A stretch of 40,423 nt of DNA, from assembly GCA_003427395.1 (NCBI GenBank), contig BFEA01000078.1:3732810-3773232 (forward strand). The letters are read 5' to 3'. A model generated the notes under the pieces. The model made no database searches, was not told the DNA's origin, and saw nothing but the letters and a program-made list of their open reading frames with translations. Of the stretch, positions 9,211-20,518 are shown piece by piece. The position numbers and the translations under genes were made by a program. This DNA is from Chara braunii (taxonomy: Eukaryota; Streptophyta; Charophyceae; Charales; Characeae). Numbering within the stretch: the stretch's first letter is position 1; every line of letters starts with the position of its first letter.

Positions 9211-10606
9211 ACCCAGCTTGGTACAAACCCTACGATCCGACGATAGATGGGTCTGCGGAAGGTCCTTACTTCCGTCGATATGATGAACGACGAGTCCCCT
9301 AGTACGATGTGAACCTGGGACTGGAGTCACTCTACTTTAACGGAAGGGACATGACCGGGTTCGTGGAGAAATGAGAGAGTTATGCCTACTGGAAGAAATT
9401 TCGGAGAAAGAATGAATCGACCATTTCATACAACATTCGGACCCTGAACTGGACCAGGCCATTAGGGCGATATACCTAGCGGATGGGAGGTGGAAGACCT
9501 TCAAGAGCAGCTTGTTGCGGGCCTTCGCCTGTGACGATTTGATCCCTACTATAGAAGGGTTGCGGCCAGTCTCAAGAGGAGAACAGAAAAGTCTGGTAGC
9601 ATTTACTCGAAGGTTCAAGCGCCTGTCACAAGTTTTGGTGGATAGGGGGATGCTCTCAGAAGTAGATAGGTATGTAATGTTCATGTTGCACCTACCTGAA
9701 GAAAAAAGGAAGGAGGTTCTCGAGAGGGCCCCTAGAGACTCAGCAAATTTCAAAAGTGTTGTCGAGGTAGTCTTTACGGGAGAGGGAGTAGACGTGCGAG
9801 AATACATGAAAGAAAGTTTGGACATGGCCCTCTGAAGTATGCGTACTCAAAGGAACAAAGGACCTCGCGGGAACAATAGACCGCCGCCTGGGCCTACCGG
9901 CCAACGCTGGGAAGGAGGGTCTGCGGGTTGGCGGAATGAGTCCGGTAACCAAGGGAACTGGAGAAACGACTCAGAGACTAGAGGGAATCAGGCCGCGGAA
10001 TGGGAGAATTCCCATTGAAAGAAAGCTAGACATGGGAGATGGGGAGACCCTCCCCAGCCTAGGGCCGCAGAGGCTCGGCCCGAGATAAGTCAGGTTAGGA
10101 CTTCACAGCCGCCCGGTACTTCGACGACCATGGGGGCAACGCCCCAAGTAGGCCCGCGTCTTAGTAATCCGCCACCTCGGAGCGAGTGTGTCTATTGCAA
10201 TGAAGATGGCCAGATCAAGAGGAAGTGCCCTCATCTCACGGAAGCCCTAACGTTAGGAGTGGTGAAGTTAAATGAAAATAAATGGGTCGTGTGGGGAGAT
10301 GATGGAGAAACGGTCTTCTTCTACCCCTCGATGAAGATAAATGTGGACAAAAGGATTGCCCTACAAGAGGCAAGACTGGGAAAGAAGCCTGAGGTCGGTG
10401 GGACCTCCGGCTCCTCCCGCGTCCAAATGGCAGAGGCACCAGGAGGTGTATCCATAAGGGAGCCGCAAGTGTCTAGCATCAAGTTCGTTGAGACCAGGCC
10501 TGAAGAAGAAGGACCGTGCCTGAGAGTGAGAACCCAAGTTGGGGCAGGGTCATCTAAGAGCAAGCAAGGAAAACTCGATAGCAGACGAAGGGAAAAAGAG
10601 TGGTGA
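9204..10606 (+). pseudogene. Gag of relic B with an altered zinc knuckle
   Basis: The start reads DPAWYKPYDPTIDG and SLYFNGRDMTGFVEK, typical of the N-terminal capsid fold of gypsy gag, with stops at TAG (about 9300) and TGA (9373-9375). After a frameshift near 9440 the capsid continues with IRAIYLADGRWKTFKSSLLR and YVMFMLHLPEEKRKEVLE. A Gly/Asn/Arg-rich linker (9840-10020) follows, then a knuckle at about 10187-10228 (CVYCNEDGQIKRKC). The spacing is C-x2-C-x4-Q-x4-C: the expected His is Gln, so zinc binding is probably impaired. TGA codons at 9833 and about 10016 interrupt the frame. Gag would form the particle and bind RNA. Confidence 0.8.
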
Positions 10607-11347
10607 CGACGTCCAACCAATGGTCGACGCTATAACCGAGGAGGAAAGGAAGGGGGACGAACCTACGTCGCCGAAATCGCCTAGGACGAAAGGGTCGAAG
10701 AAGTTCGAAATGAAGTGTACCTTGGATGAGATAGACACGGTTGCGCCCCTGCGGAGGACTTTAATGCCGCTAATGCAATGCATTCTTCTTGAGTTTTTGG
10801 CGGTCAGCAAGAGCGCTAGAGACGAGCTCCTGAGCATCACTAGGAAGGTGAGGATTCCGCTCGTGGGGGGGCCTACTGTTCCTGGGGATGGACCCGCCAA
10901 GGAGGAAGTGCAGTCCTTCCGAATTACAATGGAAGAACTTCCAGTCAATTCTTCTCAGAAGAAGAGGCTAAGAAATTCTATGTATTAGGGAGTTGCCAGC
11001 TCCCGGCCGTGGTGAGTGGGAAGAAGATGAGAGCCCTAGTGGACAATGGGTCCGAATCTACCGTGTGTCGAGACTCTATTGCTAGGGAGTTAGGGCTGGA
11101 AGTGGATACAAGGGTGTCGATGTCCATGGTAGTTGCGGACAACAAGCTCCAACCAGCGGAGGGGGTGTGTCACAACCCTATGATCGAGATCGCCGACATA
11201 GAAACGACCGTCCCAATATTATCGGTGAAAGAGTGTTCCTCCGAGTTGATCCTCGGACGAACTTGGCTAAGCGCGGTCCATGCTACTACGACCGATCTTC
11301 CGGACCAAAGACGGACCCTCTCGATCAAAAGTCCGGATGAAATTTGA
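10539..11347 (+). pseudogene. Retropepsin-like protease of relic B
   Basis: An N-terminal helical linker (10539-10988) shifts frame near 10975 into the protease core. The core carries KMRALVDNGSESTVC and, about 70 residues later, SSELILGRTWLSAV. The layout (a loop Asp, then hydrophobic-hydrophobic-G near the C-terminus) is that of retroviral-type aspartic proteases. The usual D-S/T-G triad reads D-N-G here, which should weaken or abolish activity. The ORF ends at TGA 11345-11347. Sequence to 11773 is still coding-like but broken by stops and is the link to RT. Confidence 0.75.
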
Positions 11348-12720
11348 GTGGTCCTAAGGACGGTGGATGCTCCAGATGAGAGGAACCGCACCAGTGTTTC
11401 AAGGAGGAGAGTAGCCTAGTCACAAGTATGTCAGGTCCGACTAGAAGAGTCCCCCCTTCGCCGAGAAGGAACTCTCGGGGGATCGGATAGAGGTCGCAGA
11501 GATTGGAGGTCGGATAATCATCAATGGGGTTGGATATGAAAAGGAGGATGAAGAGGAGGAATTCGGCGGGTGCATAAGGTTGTCTTTTTGGGTGGAATCC
11601 CTCTAGCCGGCAGAGGTAAGAAACATAAAACCGTAGCGGAAAAAGTAAAACCCGCTGCGGTGAACCGGGATAGAACTGGGGAAGCCTCGATATCCGAAGA
11701 GAAGATAGCCGATATCATCCGGAAGCGGAAGAAGACCGAAAGGTAGAGAATTACGACCGATAGGCTAGCTAAAATGGACATAGGAGATGGAAACCTCACG
11801 AAACAAGACAAGGAATATGTGGCTATAAAACTAAGGGATTGTGATAAGGCCGCAGCCTTCGATGATTCGGAGAGAGGAAGGATAGACCCAAGGTACGCTA
11901 AGCCCGCCCGGATCCATACGATCCCTCACGTTCCTTGGAAAGATAGACCCCCGTGGAAGTATGTGCAAAAGGAGAAGGAAGAGATAGTGGTCTTCATCAA
12001 GGAGAAGATGAGGACGTTTGTCGCGGAACCTTGTGAGAATGTCCATTCCAACAAATGGTTCTTTCTCAAAAAAGGGGTTAGCAAGAAACTAAGGTGGATC
12101 CAGAATCTCCAAAGAACCAACGCGGTCAACATACGGGACGTGGGGTCTATACCTGAGGCGGATCTACTCGCGGAAGGATTGGCAGGTCGCTCGATCTACT
12201 CGATCGGCGATCTTTTCTCCGACTATGATGAAATCCCATTAGATTACTGAGATAGGCACATGACCGCAATGCACACCCCTGTAGGGCTAGTTCAAATGAT
12301 GGTAGTACCTATGCGGTGGACGAACGGAGTGACAGTGTTCCAAAGAGCCATGATCGCAGTCCTCAAGGAATTCATACCGGATGAGGCAGCAGTCTTCCTC
12401 GACGAACAAAAGGGCTGGTCCAAAAGGATGAGACGGAGGTCTCCCCTGGGGTGAGGAAGTTTGTGGTGGATCACATGGTGGATGTAAGGGAGGTCCTCGC
12501 GAAATTAGAAGATGCCAACCTTACCGTAAGTGGTACTAAAAGTCGCTTGGGGGTATCGTCAATCAAGATATTGGGCTTCATTTGTGAGAAGGATGGGCGG
12601 AGGCCCGATCCCACGAAACTAGAGAAATTAATGACCTGGTCATCGCCACTGAAGTCAATCACGAAGGTTAGACAATTTCTAGGGGTGGTGGGCTACTGGA
12701 GGATCTTTAGAAAAAGGTAG
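11348..12720 (+). pseudogene. Reverse transcriptase of relic B
   Basis: After a broken linker, an open frame from 11774 carries HSNKWFFLKKG, LRWIQNLQRTNAVNIRDVGS and the motif A region SIGDLFSDYDEIPLD. A TGA at 12248-12250 interrupts it. It resumes with RHMTAMHTPVGLVQMMVVPM and reaches the catalytic YxDD region as VFLDEQKG. There the second Asp is Glu, and the frame breaks at about 12405-12425. The thumb and connection are readable in another frame (VSGTKSRLGVSSIKILGF, then RQFLGVVGYWRIF). The protein copied element RNA in intact relatives; this copy cannot. Confidence 0.85.
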
Positions 12721-12779
12721 AGAAGAAGGTTGAGCCTCTTAGACGGCTGCTTAGGAAAGTTGAGGGATGGACCTGGGGG

Positions 12780-13283
12780 AGGAGCAGGCCACGACCATGG
12801 GAACTCTTAAGGATGAATTCCGCGTAGGAGGACAAGTCCTAGGCGTTCCATTCTTCGAGGATTAGGAGAACTGCCCCTTTATATTTTCCACGGACGCTGA
12901 ACCGTGTTCCGTAGGAGGGCTTCTGTCGCAAAAGGATCCAGACGGGAAAGAGAGACCCCTTCAATTTGAGAGTCGGACCGTAAAATCCCGCTGAAAGAAA
13001 CTATAGTCAATTCAAGAAAGAAGTGTTGGGAGTATTGCACTGCCTAAAGACCTTCCGACACTACATCTACGGGAGACGATTCCTCCTATGGGTAGAACCG
13101 ACCGCGGTGGCAGATGTCCTTCAAAAGGACTTCTTGCTAACCGACCCGACTATCGCTAGGTGGATGATCTATATCAGGCTCTACGATTATAGGGTCGAGA
13201 GGATCTCTGGGGCCAAAAATCAGGTCGCCGACGGGTTATCCCGGCTCCCAGTCCGAGAAGAGGATTATCCGAGATTGGAGTAA
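12780..13283 (+). pseudogene. RNase H of relic B
   Basis: The first part reads PFIFSTDAEPCSVGGLLSQK (from about 12875) and PLQFESRTV. A frameshift near 12980 leads to NYSQFKKEVLGVLHCLKTFR and GRRFLLWVEPTAVADVLQ, then NQVADGLSRLP. The family has four acidic catalytic positions. The first Asp (STDA), the Glu (KKEVL) and the last Asp (VADGL) are visible. The third lies in WVEPT, where Asp is expected and Glu is present. The domain normally degrades the RNA strand of the hybrid. The frame closes with TAA 13281-13283, and the same frame continues into integrase. Confidence 0.8.
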
Positions 13284-14693
13284 GCAACGCTCGCCATAGC
13301 CAAGAACGAGATAAACCAAGACTCCGCTATCAAGGCGCAAGTAAGGGTGGAGATCCGAGAAGAAGGCGAAGGCCTTAGGACGTTCCTCTCTAACCTTTAC
13401 GATGGAAAGTACCGAGATATAGGGTTATACCTAGCGGGTTGATTAGAAGGCACCGAGGTAGTCAAGAGGGAGGCACTCGGGTATTGCCTACGAGGGGGCC
13501 ACCTTTTTAAGAGGCCCACCAAGTTCGCGATTCCCAGGAGGGTCCTTTGCGACCCGGAAGAGAGGAAAGCGGTCATAGAGGAATTACACGACGGGGTCGT
13601 CGGCGGACACCGGGGAGTAAAAGGGACGTTCGATAAGCTTCGATGGTTTTATTGGTGGGATTGACAGTACGGGGAGGTCGAAAGATATTGTTCAACCTGT
13701 GAAGCTTGCCAAAAGAGGGCGACGGTTCGCTATAAGGAGCCCCTTGTTCCTTCACTCCCCACTATGTCAGGCGAGAAGGTCCATATTGACCTAGTAACCA
13801 TGTTTAAAGGAGTAGGTGGACTTCGGTACATTATCAATGCCCGCGATGACCTCACCGGGTTCGCAGAAGCTAAGGCCATCAAGAAGAAGACAACGAAGGA
13901 AGTAAGCGATTTTCTCCTAGAATACATCGCGAGGTACGGGTGTGTTGGGAAGATAGTCATGGATAGGGGATCCGAGTTCCAAAGTCAAAAAGTCAAGGCG
14001 ATATTGGAGAAGGCAGGGATTAAGGCGGCCTACACGACCGCTTATCACCCCCAAAGCAACGCTCCAATCAAAAGAGGTCACCAGACGCTCGTGGATGCCT
14101 TAGCCAAGTGGTGCAAGGGGCATGAGGAACAATGGTCAAAGTATTTGCGCTATGCAGTTTGGGCCGACAACATCATGGTCAAATCAAGTACGGGGTATCC
14201 CCCTTACACCCTTTGGTTTGGTAGACACTGCCCCCTGCCCATTGAATTTCACGTCGACACTTGGACGAGTGTCATGTCGAAGACCAACATGACCAGGGGC
14301 GAGTTCTTAGAAGCAAGGATACAACAAATAGCCGAAAACCTTGGCGCCGGACTTACCGAGGCAGGGAGGAACATCGAGAAGGAGAGGACGAAAGGAAAGG
14401 AAAGATGAGACAAGAATTTGCGGGTCCGGCAAAAGTTGAAAGGGACTAGTGACCTCGTCCTAATGTACGACTTGTCGCTAGAAAAGACTTGGAGAAGGAA
14501 GTTCGCCAACCGGTGGATGGGACCGTACCAGGTCCTAAAAAGATTGGATGGGGGAGCGTATCTACTTGCCGAATTAGATGGGAGCAGGTTACGGGACCCT
14601 ATCGAGGGGGCTCGCCTCAAACGTTTCCGATGGAGAGGGACCCTTGGAGAGGATCCCAAAGGGGAAAGGGAAGGAAGTGATTGACACGGGGGT
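13284..14693 (+). pseudogene. Integrase of relic B with a lost catalytic Glu
   Basis: One frame runs from the end of RNase H, with TGA stops at 13440, 13662 and 14406. The HHCC region is visible (ELHDGVVGGHRG, then CSTCEACQKR). The catalytic core has the first Asp in VHIDLVTMF and the second in IVMDRGSEFQS. At the third acidic position the sequence reads PQSNAPIKRGHQ, where the family has I-E-R-G, so Glu has become Lys. The C-terminal part (RWMGPYQVLKRLDGGAYLL) is the SH3-like region of gypsy integrases. Without the DDE Glu no strand transfer is expected. Confidence 0.88.
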
Positions 14694-14947
14694 CACCATC
14701 GCCTATGAAAAGGGAGAGACTTTGAAACAAGGGACCTCTTCGTGAATTGCGACCACCTAAGAAAGGGTATAAGGTTCGGAAGCCTCCCCTGCCAAAGACC
14801 CCTAGGAGGAAAAAACGGCCAAGGGAAGATGACGGTGATACCGACCATTTAGAAAAGCGTAGGTTGAGAGGAAAGAGGGGCGCATCAAGGAAAGCCTTGA
14901 GAGTCAAACGCGAGAGAGAGGCGGGAGAAGAGAATGAGGAGACATAG
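14694..14947 (+). pseudogene. Basic C-terminal tail of relic B pol
   Basis: Just after the integrase SH3-like region, two open pieces end pol. From about 14735 the sequence is Lys/Arg-rich with clusters such as TPRRKKRPRE and EKRRLRGKRG. Such clusters resemble bipartite nuclear localisation signals, known from several gypsy and Ty1 integrases. No chromodomain is seen here. The frame ends with TAG 14945-14947. Confidence 0.5.
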
Positions 14948-15712
14948 AAGGGTATAGAGTTCCTTGGGGAAAAGGAGGGAGACTGTACATTAGTTAAGGA
15001 AGGCATGTATCATAGTTCCAGAAAAAGGAAGACTAAGGGAAGGGGGTGAAACTGAAGAGAACTGTACCACGGCTGGGAAAATAACAGGTATAAAAATTCC
15101 AAAAGGGAAGAAACTGAGGGGAACTGTACCTTAATTAGGCAAGAGCCATTTAGGAACCGCAGAGTTAAGTTCAGAGGAAGGAAAATAATCCACAAGGGGA
15201 GGAAGGGGGAAAACACAATCCAATAAGGGTGGTGATGCAAACCGTGGGAGATTAAAAATGCAAAAGGGGTGTGCCAAGGCAAGAAAGAGGGGACCATTGG
15301 GTGTGGGAAAAGGGCTTAGGGGGCGCGGAGAAGCTCGCCGGGAACGGCGAGAGTTGGGGTGTGGGTTGGTTGTCGGGCTTCTGCCTAACAGCCGAGTGCA
15401 CTCATTGGCAGGATTTGGCTTATTTTTTGGGTTATTTTATTTGTTTTGCATGTTTTATGCGTGGATGTATGAGGATCGAGGGATTTTTTCGAAAAAGTTT
15501 GTTCCCTATTTTTTTTACTAACGTTTGAGCAAGCAGGGAAACAGGCGGTCAATGCTGGATCGCAAGCGGGGCCGAGAGTGGACCAAAGGTCAGAGTTTTC
15601 GACAGCGCGCACAGAGAAAGCAGATTGGGGGCAGACACTGATAAACCAAGGAACAAACCTTGACGAGACGACTTACCAAAGGAAGGGGGGGGGCAACGAG
15701 TGACGACAACCG
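14948..15712 (+). other. Non-coding 3-prime region with three polypurine/TGTA motifs
   Basis: No gene is seen. Purine tracts that end in a TGTA step recur three times, with TGTA at 14984, 15063 and 15124 (contexts GGAGACTGTAC, GAGAACTGTAC, GGGAACTGTAC). A polypurine tract followed by TG is what precedes a 3-prime LTR, so this may be the end of relic B. No matching upstream LTR was found. The rest is purine-rich and unassigned. Confidence 0.35.
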
Positions 15713-16234
15713 CAACACAAAAATTCCCATGAGAAATTAAAGTTGAAAAAACATTCCATAAAAAAAAAATCCTTCATATTTATAAATTATCATTCCAATG
15801 TTTGTCCAATTCTAAAATTTTCAATTCAATGTGATAAGTTCTCGTCTAAATATGAGCTTTCCCTTCCAACTACATCTATTTGNTCAAGATGGAATGNAAN
15901 TCTGGACGAGTTTATGAAATGTTTTAATTAGANTTTCATTCTACTACANCAAATATCGTCTAATTTANATTGGATTAACCTATTTATGACTGGAAATCCT
16001 TACTTAGAATGGCAGTCCAATTAAAATATTTCATGAACTCATCCAGACTTTCATTCCATCTCTAGCATGCAGTTCAAATAAGAAGGGATACCCCATTCTT
16101 GGAAGGAAAGTTTTCAAGTAAGATGGAAAATTTAAAAATTGGAATGATATTTTTTAAGATGGAATGAAAATTTGAAATTCAGAATGTAATTTTACTCTAG
16201 AATGATTATTTAATTCTGGGAAATTTTTCTGTTG
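15713..16234 (+). repeat. Foldback element copy 1
   Basis: This 522-bp A/T-rich element has terminal inverted repeats: CAACACAAAAATTCCC at the left end and the reverse complement of CAACAGAAAAATTTCCC at the right. The two halves are diverged inverted copies of each other; 15887-15932 pairs with 16021-16062, for example. No transposase ORF is present, so it is non-autonomous. Copies 2 and 3 at 22894 and 26851 are homologous. The flanking dinucleotides are CG on both sides, unlike the TA of the other two copies. Several single N bases lie inside (15883-15967). Confidence 0.8.
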
Positions 16235-18078
16235 CGTGACTCCTACCGGTGATCCTAGGGGTTGTGGCTCAGTCTGGGTTTGGTGATGCGAGATGCGGGG
16301 ATAAGCAGGCGACCGGGGATGCAAAACTAGGGGCATCCACTATAGGGTAACAATCAGCTCGGTCGGTATGGGACCTGCTTCGGTGTTGTGGGAGACGGGG
16401 CGAGTCCGCCTCGGCGGAGTAGGGAATCGACAAGGTGGAATCTGGACAACGTTTCTCTGTCACGGATGGGTAGGATCTCGGCGGGATGAAATCTGGGCAG
16501 CAGCCCCCAAACTACGAGCATATATGAATAGAAACGGAAAGAGCCTGAATGCTAAGGAAGGGGGGGGCCAAAACGACATTGGAAGGCAGATGCCGAAAGG
16601 GAAAGGGACTGAAGAAAAAGATGGGAAGGCAGTGGAAATCGAAGGGGCCAGTCAAATCTGTAGCCTCAGTCGTCCGGGGTTCCTCCTTGGTGGGGCCCTA
16701 GAGGAAACCCGACCAGGGGCGGAAGAGGAACGGGGTTGGCAGATACAGGAAGTAGGGGGGAGGGAACAAACGCCCGATGGAAAACTGGCCAGATCGCAGG
16801 TGGTCTTCAAAACGGTTACAGAGGGGCGCGCGCTCTTGGTTTTCTTGATAACCACTCAGCTGCGGTAGCGAGGCCGGGTGTAAATGGCCATAAAACCGAA
16901 ACAGCAACGAATCGCCACCGAGATGTGATCAGAAGGGGAGGGAAATAGGTGATTGGCGATAAGAGAAGGATGAGCGATGGGTGGAGAATAGCTGGGGGAA
17001 GAAAATTTCAAAGGATCGATTAAGAACGGGCAGGAAGGCACAAAAGGCAGGAGAAGAAAAAAGGGAGGGAACGGCTGAAGGGTGAGCGAGGGCAAGAGTC
17101 TTGATGACCGGCGAGCCCACTTTCTTCTTAGCGTCACGACCGTGAGGGGTTCCACGAAGAGAGAGGGGAGTATTGGCGATAAGATCCACGCTAGGAGAAA
17201 AAAAAGGAGGCGATTGGGCAATGAGGGGGTGCGAAGGATTGACGAAGAATGGCGGGACGAGAGAAAATTTCGGAAAAATTTGGATGTGCCGCCAAAATTC
17301 GCAGAAGAAGAATGCGAGAGTCGGAGGAGGTGAGTGGCAGAGGAAAAACTTAAGGGAGTTTCGCCAACGGTATAAAAGGAGGAGTGACCAAAAAGAGAGG
17401 CGGAGGGGAGGGAAAAAAAAAGGAGCGTCCGGGGCAGGAAAATCATCGTACGGGAGTGAGAGAGAGCCGCAAGCTCCTTCAGAGAAGCGACCGCTAGCGC
17501 AGTCGGATCTGCGATAGCGAGCGCCAGTGGAGCACGGGCGGTGAGTGAGAGGGGGAGACGCACAGAGCGCACGAGAGCTCATGTTCGTCAGCGCGCCCAA
17601 CCGGAAGCGCTAGCGTGAGAGAGAGGAAGGGGGAGAGAAGAAGAAAAAGAGCACGGAGGGAACGCACGTACGTTCGGACGCTCGAGGCGCTCGAGAGGGG
17701 ATCCAACAGAGTACCGGGGATCGGAGTGTACGAAGTCGCATTGAGAGGCTCGTGCCGCAAGGGAGCGATCGGAGTGTCCGAACACACGAGGGCATTCACT
17801 GCATTGAGAGGCGCTGAGGTACGGGCTCAGGCGGACATCGCGTGAAAGGCAACGAGCGCTTCGCGAGAGTGGCGTCAAGGAAACGGGCCAGAGAGGAACG
17901 GGGCGTACGCAGGGAGATCACACGGAATGAGCGAAAGAGCGAGCCGGGGGATCCGCCTCAAGGCACCACGACGGGCGAAGAGGGCCGCGCATGAGAAGGA
18001 GAGGGGAAAACTCACTTATGGGACGGAGCTCGACACGCGAGCTAGCTCTCTGCAGCGCATAGGCGCAAGGTAGGCTCA
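16235..18078. other. Purine-rich region, no gene supported
   Basis: Long open frames exist on both strands (for example plus 16368-16868 and minus 16856-17572). They reflect purine-biased sequence with few stops: the minus frames are runs of Ser, Leu, Pro and Phe and match no fold I know. A TATA-like TATAAAAGGAGG lies near 17370 on the plus strand. It may be a promoter or LTR fragment, but nothing around it confirms that. Confidence 0.4.
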
Positions 18079-18079
<1 letters not shown>

Positions 18080-18163
<84 letters not shown>

Positions 18164-18293
18164 NNNNNNNNNNNNNNNNNNNNNNNNNNNNNNNNNNNNN
18201 NNNNNNNNNNNNNNNNNNNNNNNNNNNNNNNNNNNNNNNNNNNNNNNNNNNNNNNNNNNNNNNNNNNNNNNNNNNNNNNNNNNNNNNNNNNNN

Positions 18294-18363
<70 letters not shown>
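18080..18363. repeat. GA microsatellite with an assembly gap
   Basis: An almost perfect GA dinucleotide repeat runs on both sides of 130 N bases (18164-18293). The true length is unknown. Open frames across it are artefacts of the repeat. Confidence 0.95.
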
Positions 18364-18369
<6 letters not shown>

Positions 18370-18511
18370 AGAGGAGAGAAGGCAGACAACGAGTTTTATA
18401 GAGAGAGAGAGGGGGGGACCGCCCCGGATGCTTGATGTGGGTTTCGAACCGAGTGTGGTGTTCCGTTGCGTCGAACTCTGTAGGCACGAACTAAGCGCTT
18501 CAATTAGGCAA

Positions 18512-18734
18512 GGCGCTTCACGGCGTCGAGCTCCCCTCGAATGAGCTGGGCACTTCGTGACGACGAATTCCATACAGACGAGCAAGGCACTTCACGGCCG
18601 CGGGGTTCCGGTCTAGCAAGCGGGGCGCTTCACGTCATCAAGTTCCGCGTAGGCTAGCAGGGCACTTGGTGACCTCGAGTTCCGTGGGGACGAGAAGGGC
18701 ATCTTCAAGACAGCGAGTTTCGTACAAGTGAGTT
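18512..18734. repeat. Tandem array, 37-bp unit, 6 copies
   Basis: Units start at 18512, 18549, 18586, 18624, 18661 and 18698. Each begins GGCACTTC or a close variant and carries a GTCGAGTTCC-like centre. Copies are diverged but keep the 37/38-bp phase. There are no spacers between units, so this is a minisatellite and not a CRISPR. Confidence 0.85.
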
Positions 18735-20518
18735 AACCACCTTGCATCAGTTGTGCACTTTGCGGGATTGGAACGAGCCTAGCTCTCTGGTAGTAAGTCA
18801 AGCGACTTCTCCAGAAATGTGCAGAGCGCTCGATGGCCTCGAGCTTCGACGAGGTGCCTTTTGGTGTCATGCTTCTTGGGTTTAGTCACGCCAGCTCGGC
18901 TCGCACTTAGGCTCTGCAGGCACTAGTCTCGTGCTTCATTCTTTCGGCCTTCGAGCCGCGCACGCCGTAAGCAGGGACCGCTCGCACCTTCTGGCCTGTC
19001 GGCACTTGATTCGCGAGCAGTTGCGGTTTGGCTCATACTTAGGTGTTGTTTCGTGCGTGGCTTGCCGCCGTGCGGCTCGTGTTTGGTCGGTTCGTGAGTC
19101 AGGGGACAGCGGAGAGAACGAGGGACAGAGAGAGAGAGAGGAGAGCAAAAGGGAGAGGAAAGTTGACAAAGCGGGGCTGGCGGATGAGGGAAGGGAAGAG
19201 CCAGCAGGGGCCCGGGTTCGCAATCGCTCACGCCGTCGAAGAACTCCAGCTCCTCCGTCTGACGACAGTGAGATCGGTCGGCTCGTTAGCCAAGGGCTCG
19301 CTACACTTTTCTGGTCCAATAGGCCGACTGCCCCGAGCATACCAGTGGGGAAGAAGGGGGTGGGGGGGAGCCACGAGCTGCAGGTCCCAAGGGCAGTCTG
19401 TAGGAGAGCCGGTTAACCGACCCCCCATTTTTCACCTCAGTTTATAAGAAAACCATAAGGCCATTTCAAGCAAACTCCACACCAATGTATAGAGTGCACT
19501 TTTACTAACATAGTATATAAAAAAACCCAAAAAAAAAAAAATATAAACACATCAAACAGCACCTCAAAAGTGCATTTTCAGGCAATTTTGCCAAAAAAAA
19601 AATCATCGAGATTTCAGGATTTTCAGGATGATCAACAGCACAAATTCTAATAACCCTAATGACACCAAATTTGGCACACTGCAAGCTTGCCCAAAAACAA
19701 AAACAGCCAAAAAAAAAAAATCCAAAAAAACACAAAATTTGACCCCGAAACCCTAATTTCAGGATCATTCATGGTTACTCCGGGCCGAAAAGTGGGGGTC
19801 CCCGTTACCCGCTTGTGTTCGAACTTCGACGATCGACGGCAGGGTTGTCCGGGACGTCCAACCCGTATTTTCTTTGAGGCCTTGTCCGCTACTGTTTGGG
19901 TTCGGTAATTGAGAGCAAGGCTTACTGGTGCTTTGATTATCCTAACCTATTCTGTTTTGAGGCCTCGTTCGTTTCTATTTGTCTTTCGGTAACTAAGAAG
20001 CAAAGCCACTCAAACCAGTTCCCTTTTTTTTGTGACCTTTTTTTTGGACGACCTCTAGGCTATCGGGGGACTGGCCCTTTAGATTTCTCGCCGGAGCCTG
20101 GTCCGAGTGAAGTCTGGCCCCGGAAAGTTTCGACAACCCCGCGGGTCAGAGCGCAGAGGGCTATGGACTGGGCGAGACATCACCAGTCCAAGGAAAAAAA
20201 TTCTCATCTTCAAAACACCACTCTTGAGAACTGAACCGGGCTCTGAGCAGTGGTACTCTAAAAGTTTTATACGAGGGTGTTGCTAAGTGTTGCTCATGAG
20301 GCGTGACCACCATGAAGAGCGGGTTCAACTCCGAACTGGCCGAAGGAAGAAGAAGTGGCCGGATGCGCGCAGCCGGTTGGGGGAGGCAGGACGGGGCTAG
20401 TAAGGTCCCTCCGTCAAGTGAAAGGGAAGAGAGAGCGGGAGAGAGAGCCTAACAAGCGGGGCGGGGAACTCTCACCGCACACCAGGCTGAAATTGGTTGT
20501 TTGGGTGTGTCTCGTCCA
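18735..20518. other. Non-coding region with a short direct repeat pair
   Basis: No gene is supported. The part up to 19430 is GC-rich with low-complexity GA stretches; 19440-19760 is A/T-rich with a TATATAAAA near 19511. A diverged direct repeat of about 55 bp starts with TTTGAGGCC at 19873 and again at 19956 (83 bp apart), both followed by TTCGGTAA. Confidence 0.45.

Larger units (their letters stand above)
3874..15000 (+). mobile_element. Relic B: gypsy retroelement with a 5-prime module array
   Basis: The plus strand carries, in order, seven unit ORFs of a repeated unknown module (3874-8565), a charged linker, gag, CCHC-type knuckle, aspartic protease, RT, RNase H, integrase and a basic tail. 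Spacing is tight, and every domain is in the same orientation and in gypsy order, so I treat the array and gag-pol as one element. Flanking LTRs were not found, so the outer limits are estimates. All enzymatic parts are inactivated. Confidence 0.7.

Noticed and set aside
16368-16868. 166-codon plus-strand open frame
   Set aside because: It has no in-frame ATG near its start and no recognisable domain. It lies in the same biased region, and I see no sign of selection.
17360-17385. TATAAAAGG as a promoter
   Set aside because: It is a single motif in an unannotated purine-rich region, with no downstream gene to support it.
16856-17600. Long minus-strand open frames (up to 238 codons) rich in Ser, Leu, Pro and Phe
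   Set aside because: The plus strand is purine-rich and poor in minus-strand stops. There is no domain or motif, and overlapping frames on the same strand are equally open.
17918-18585. Open frames of Leu-Ser repeats across the N gap
   Set aside because: They are translation of the GA microsatellite and of Ns.
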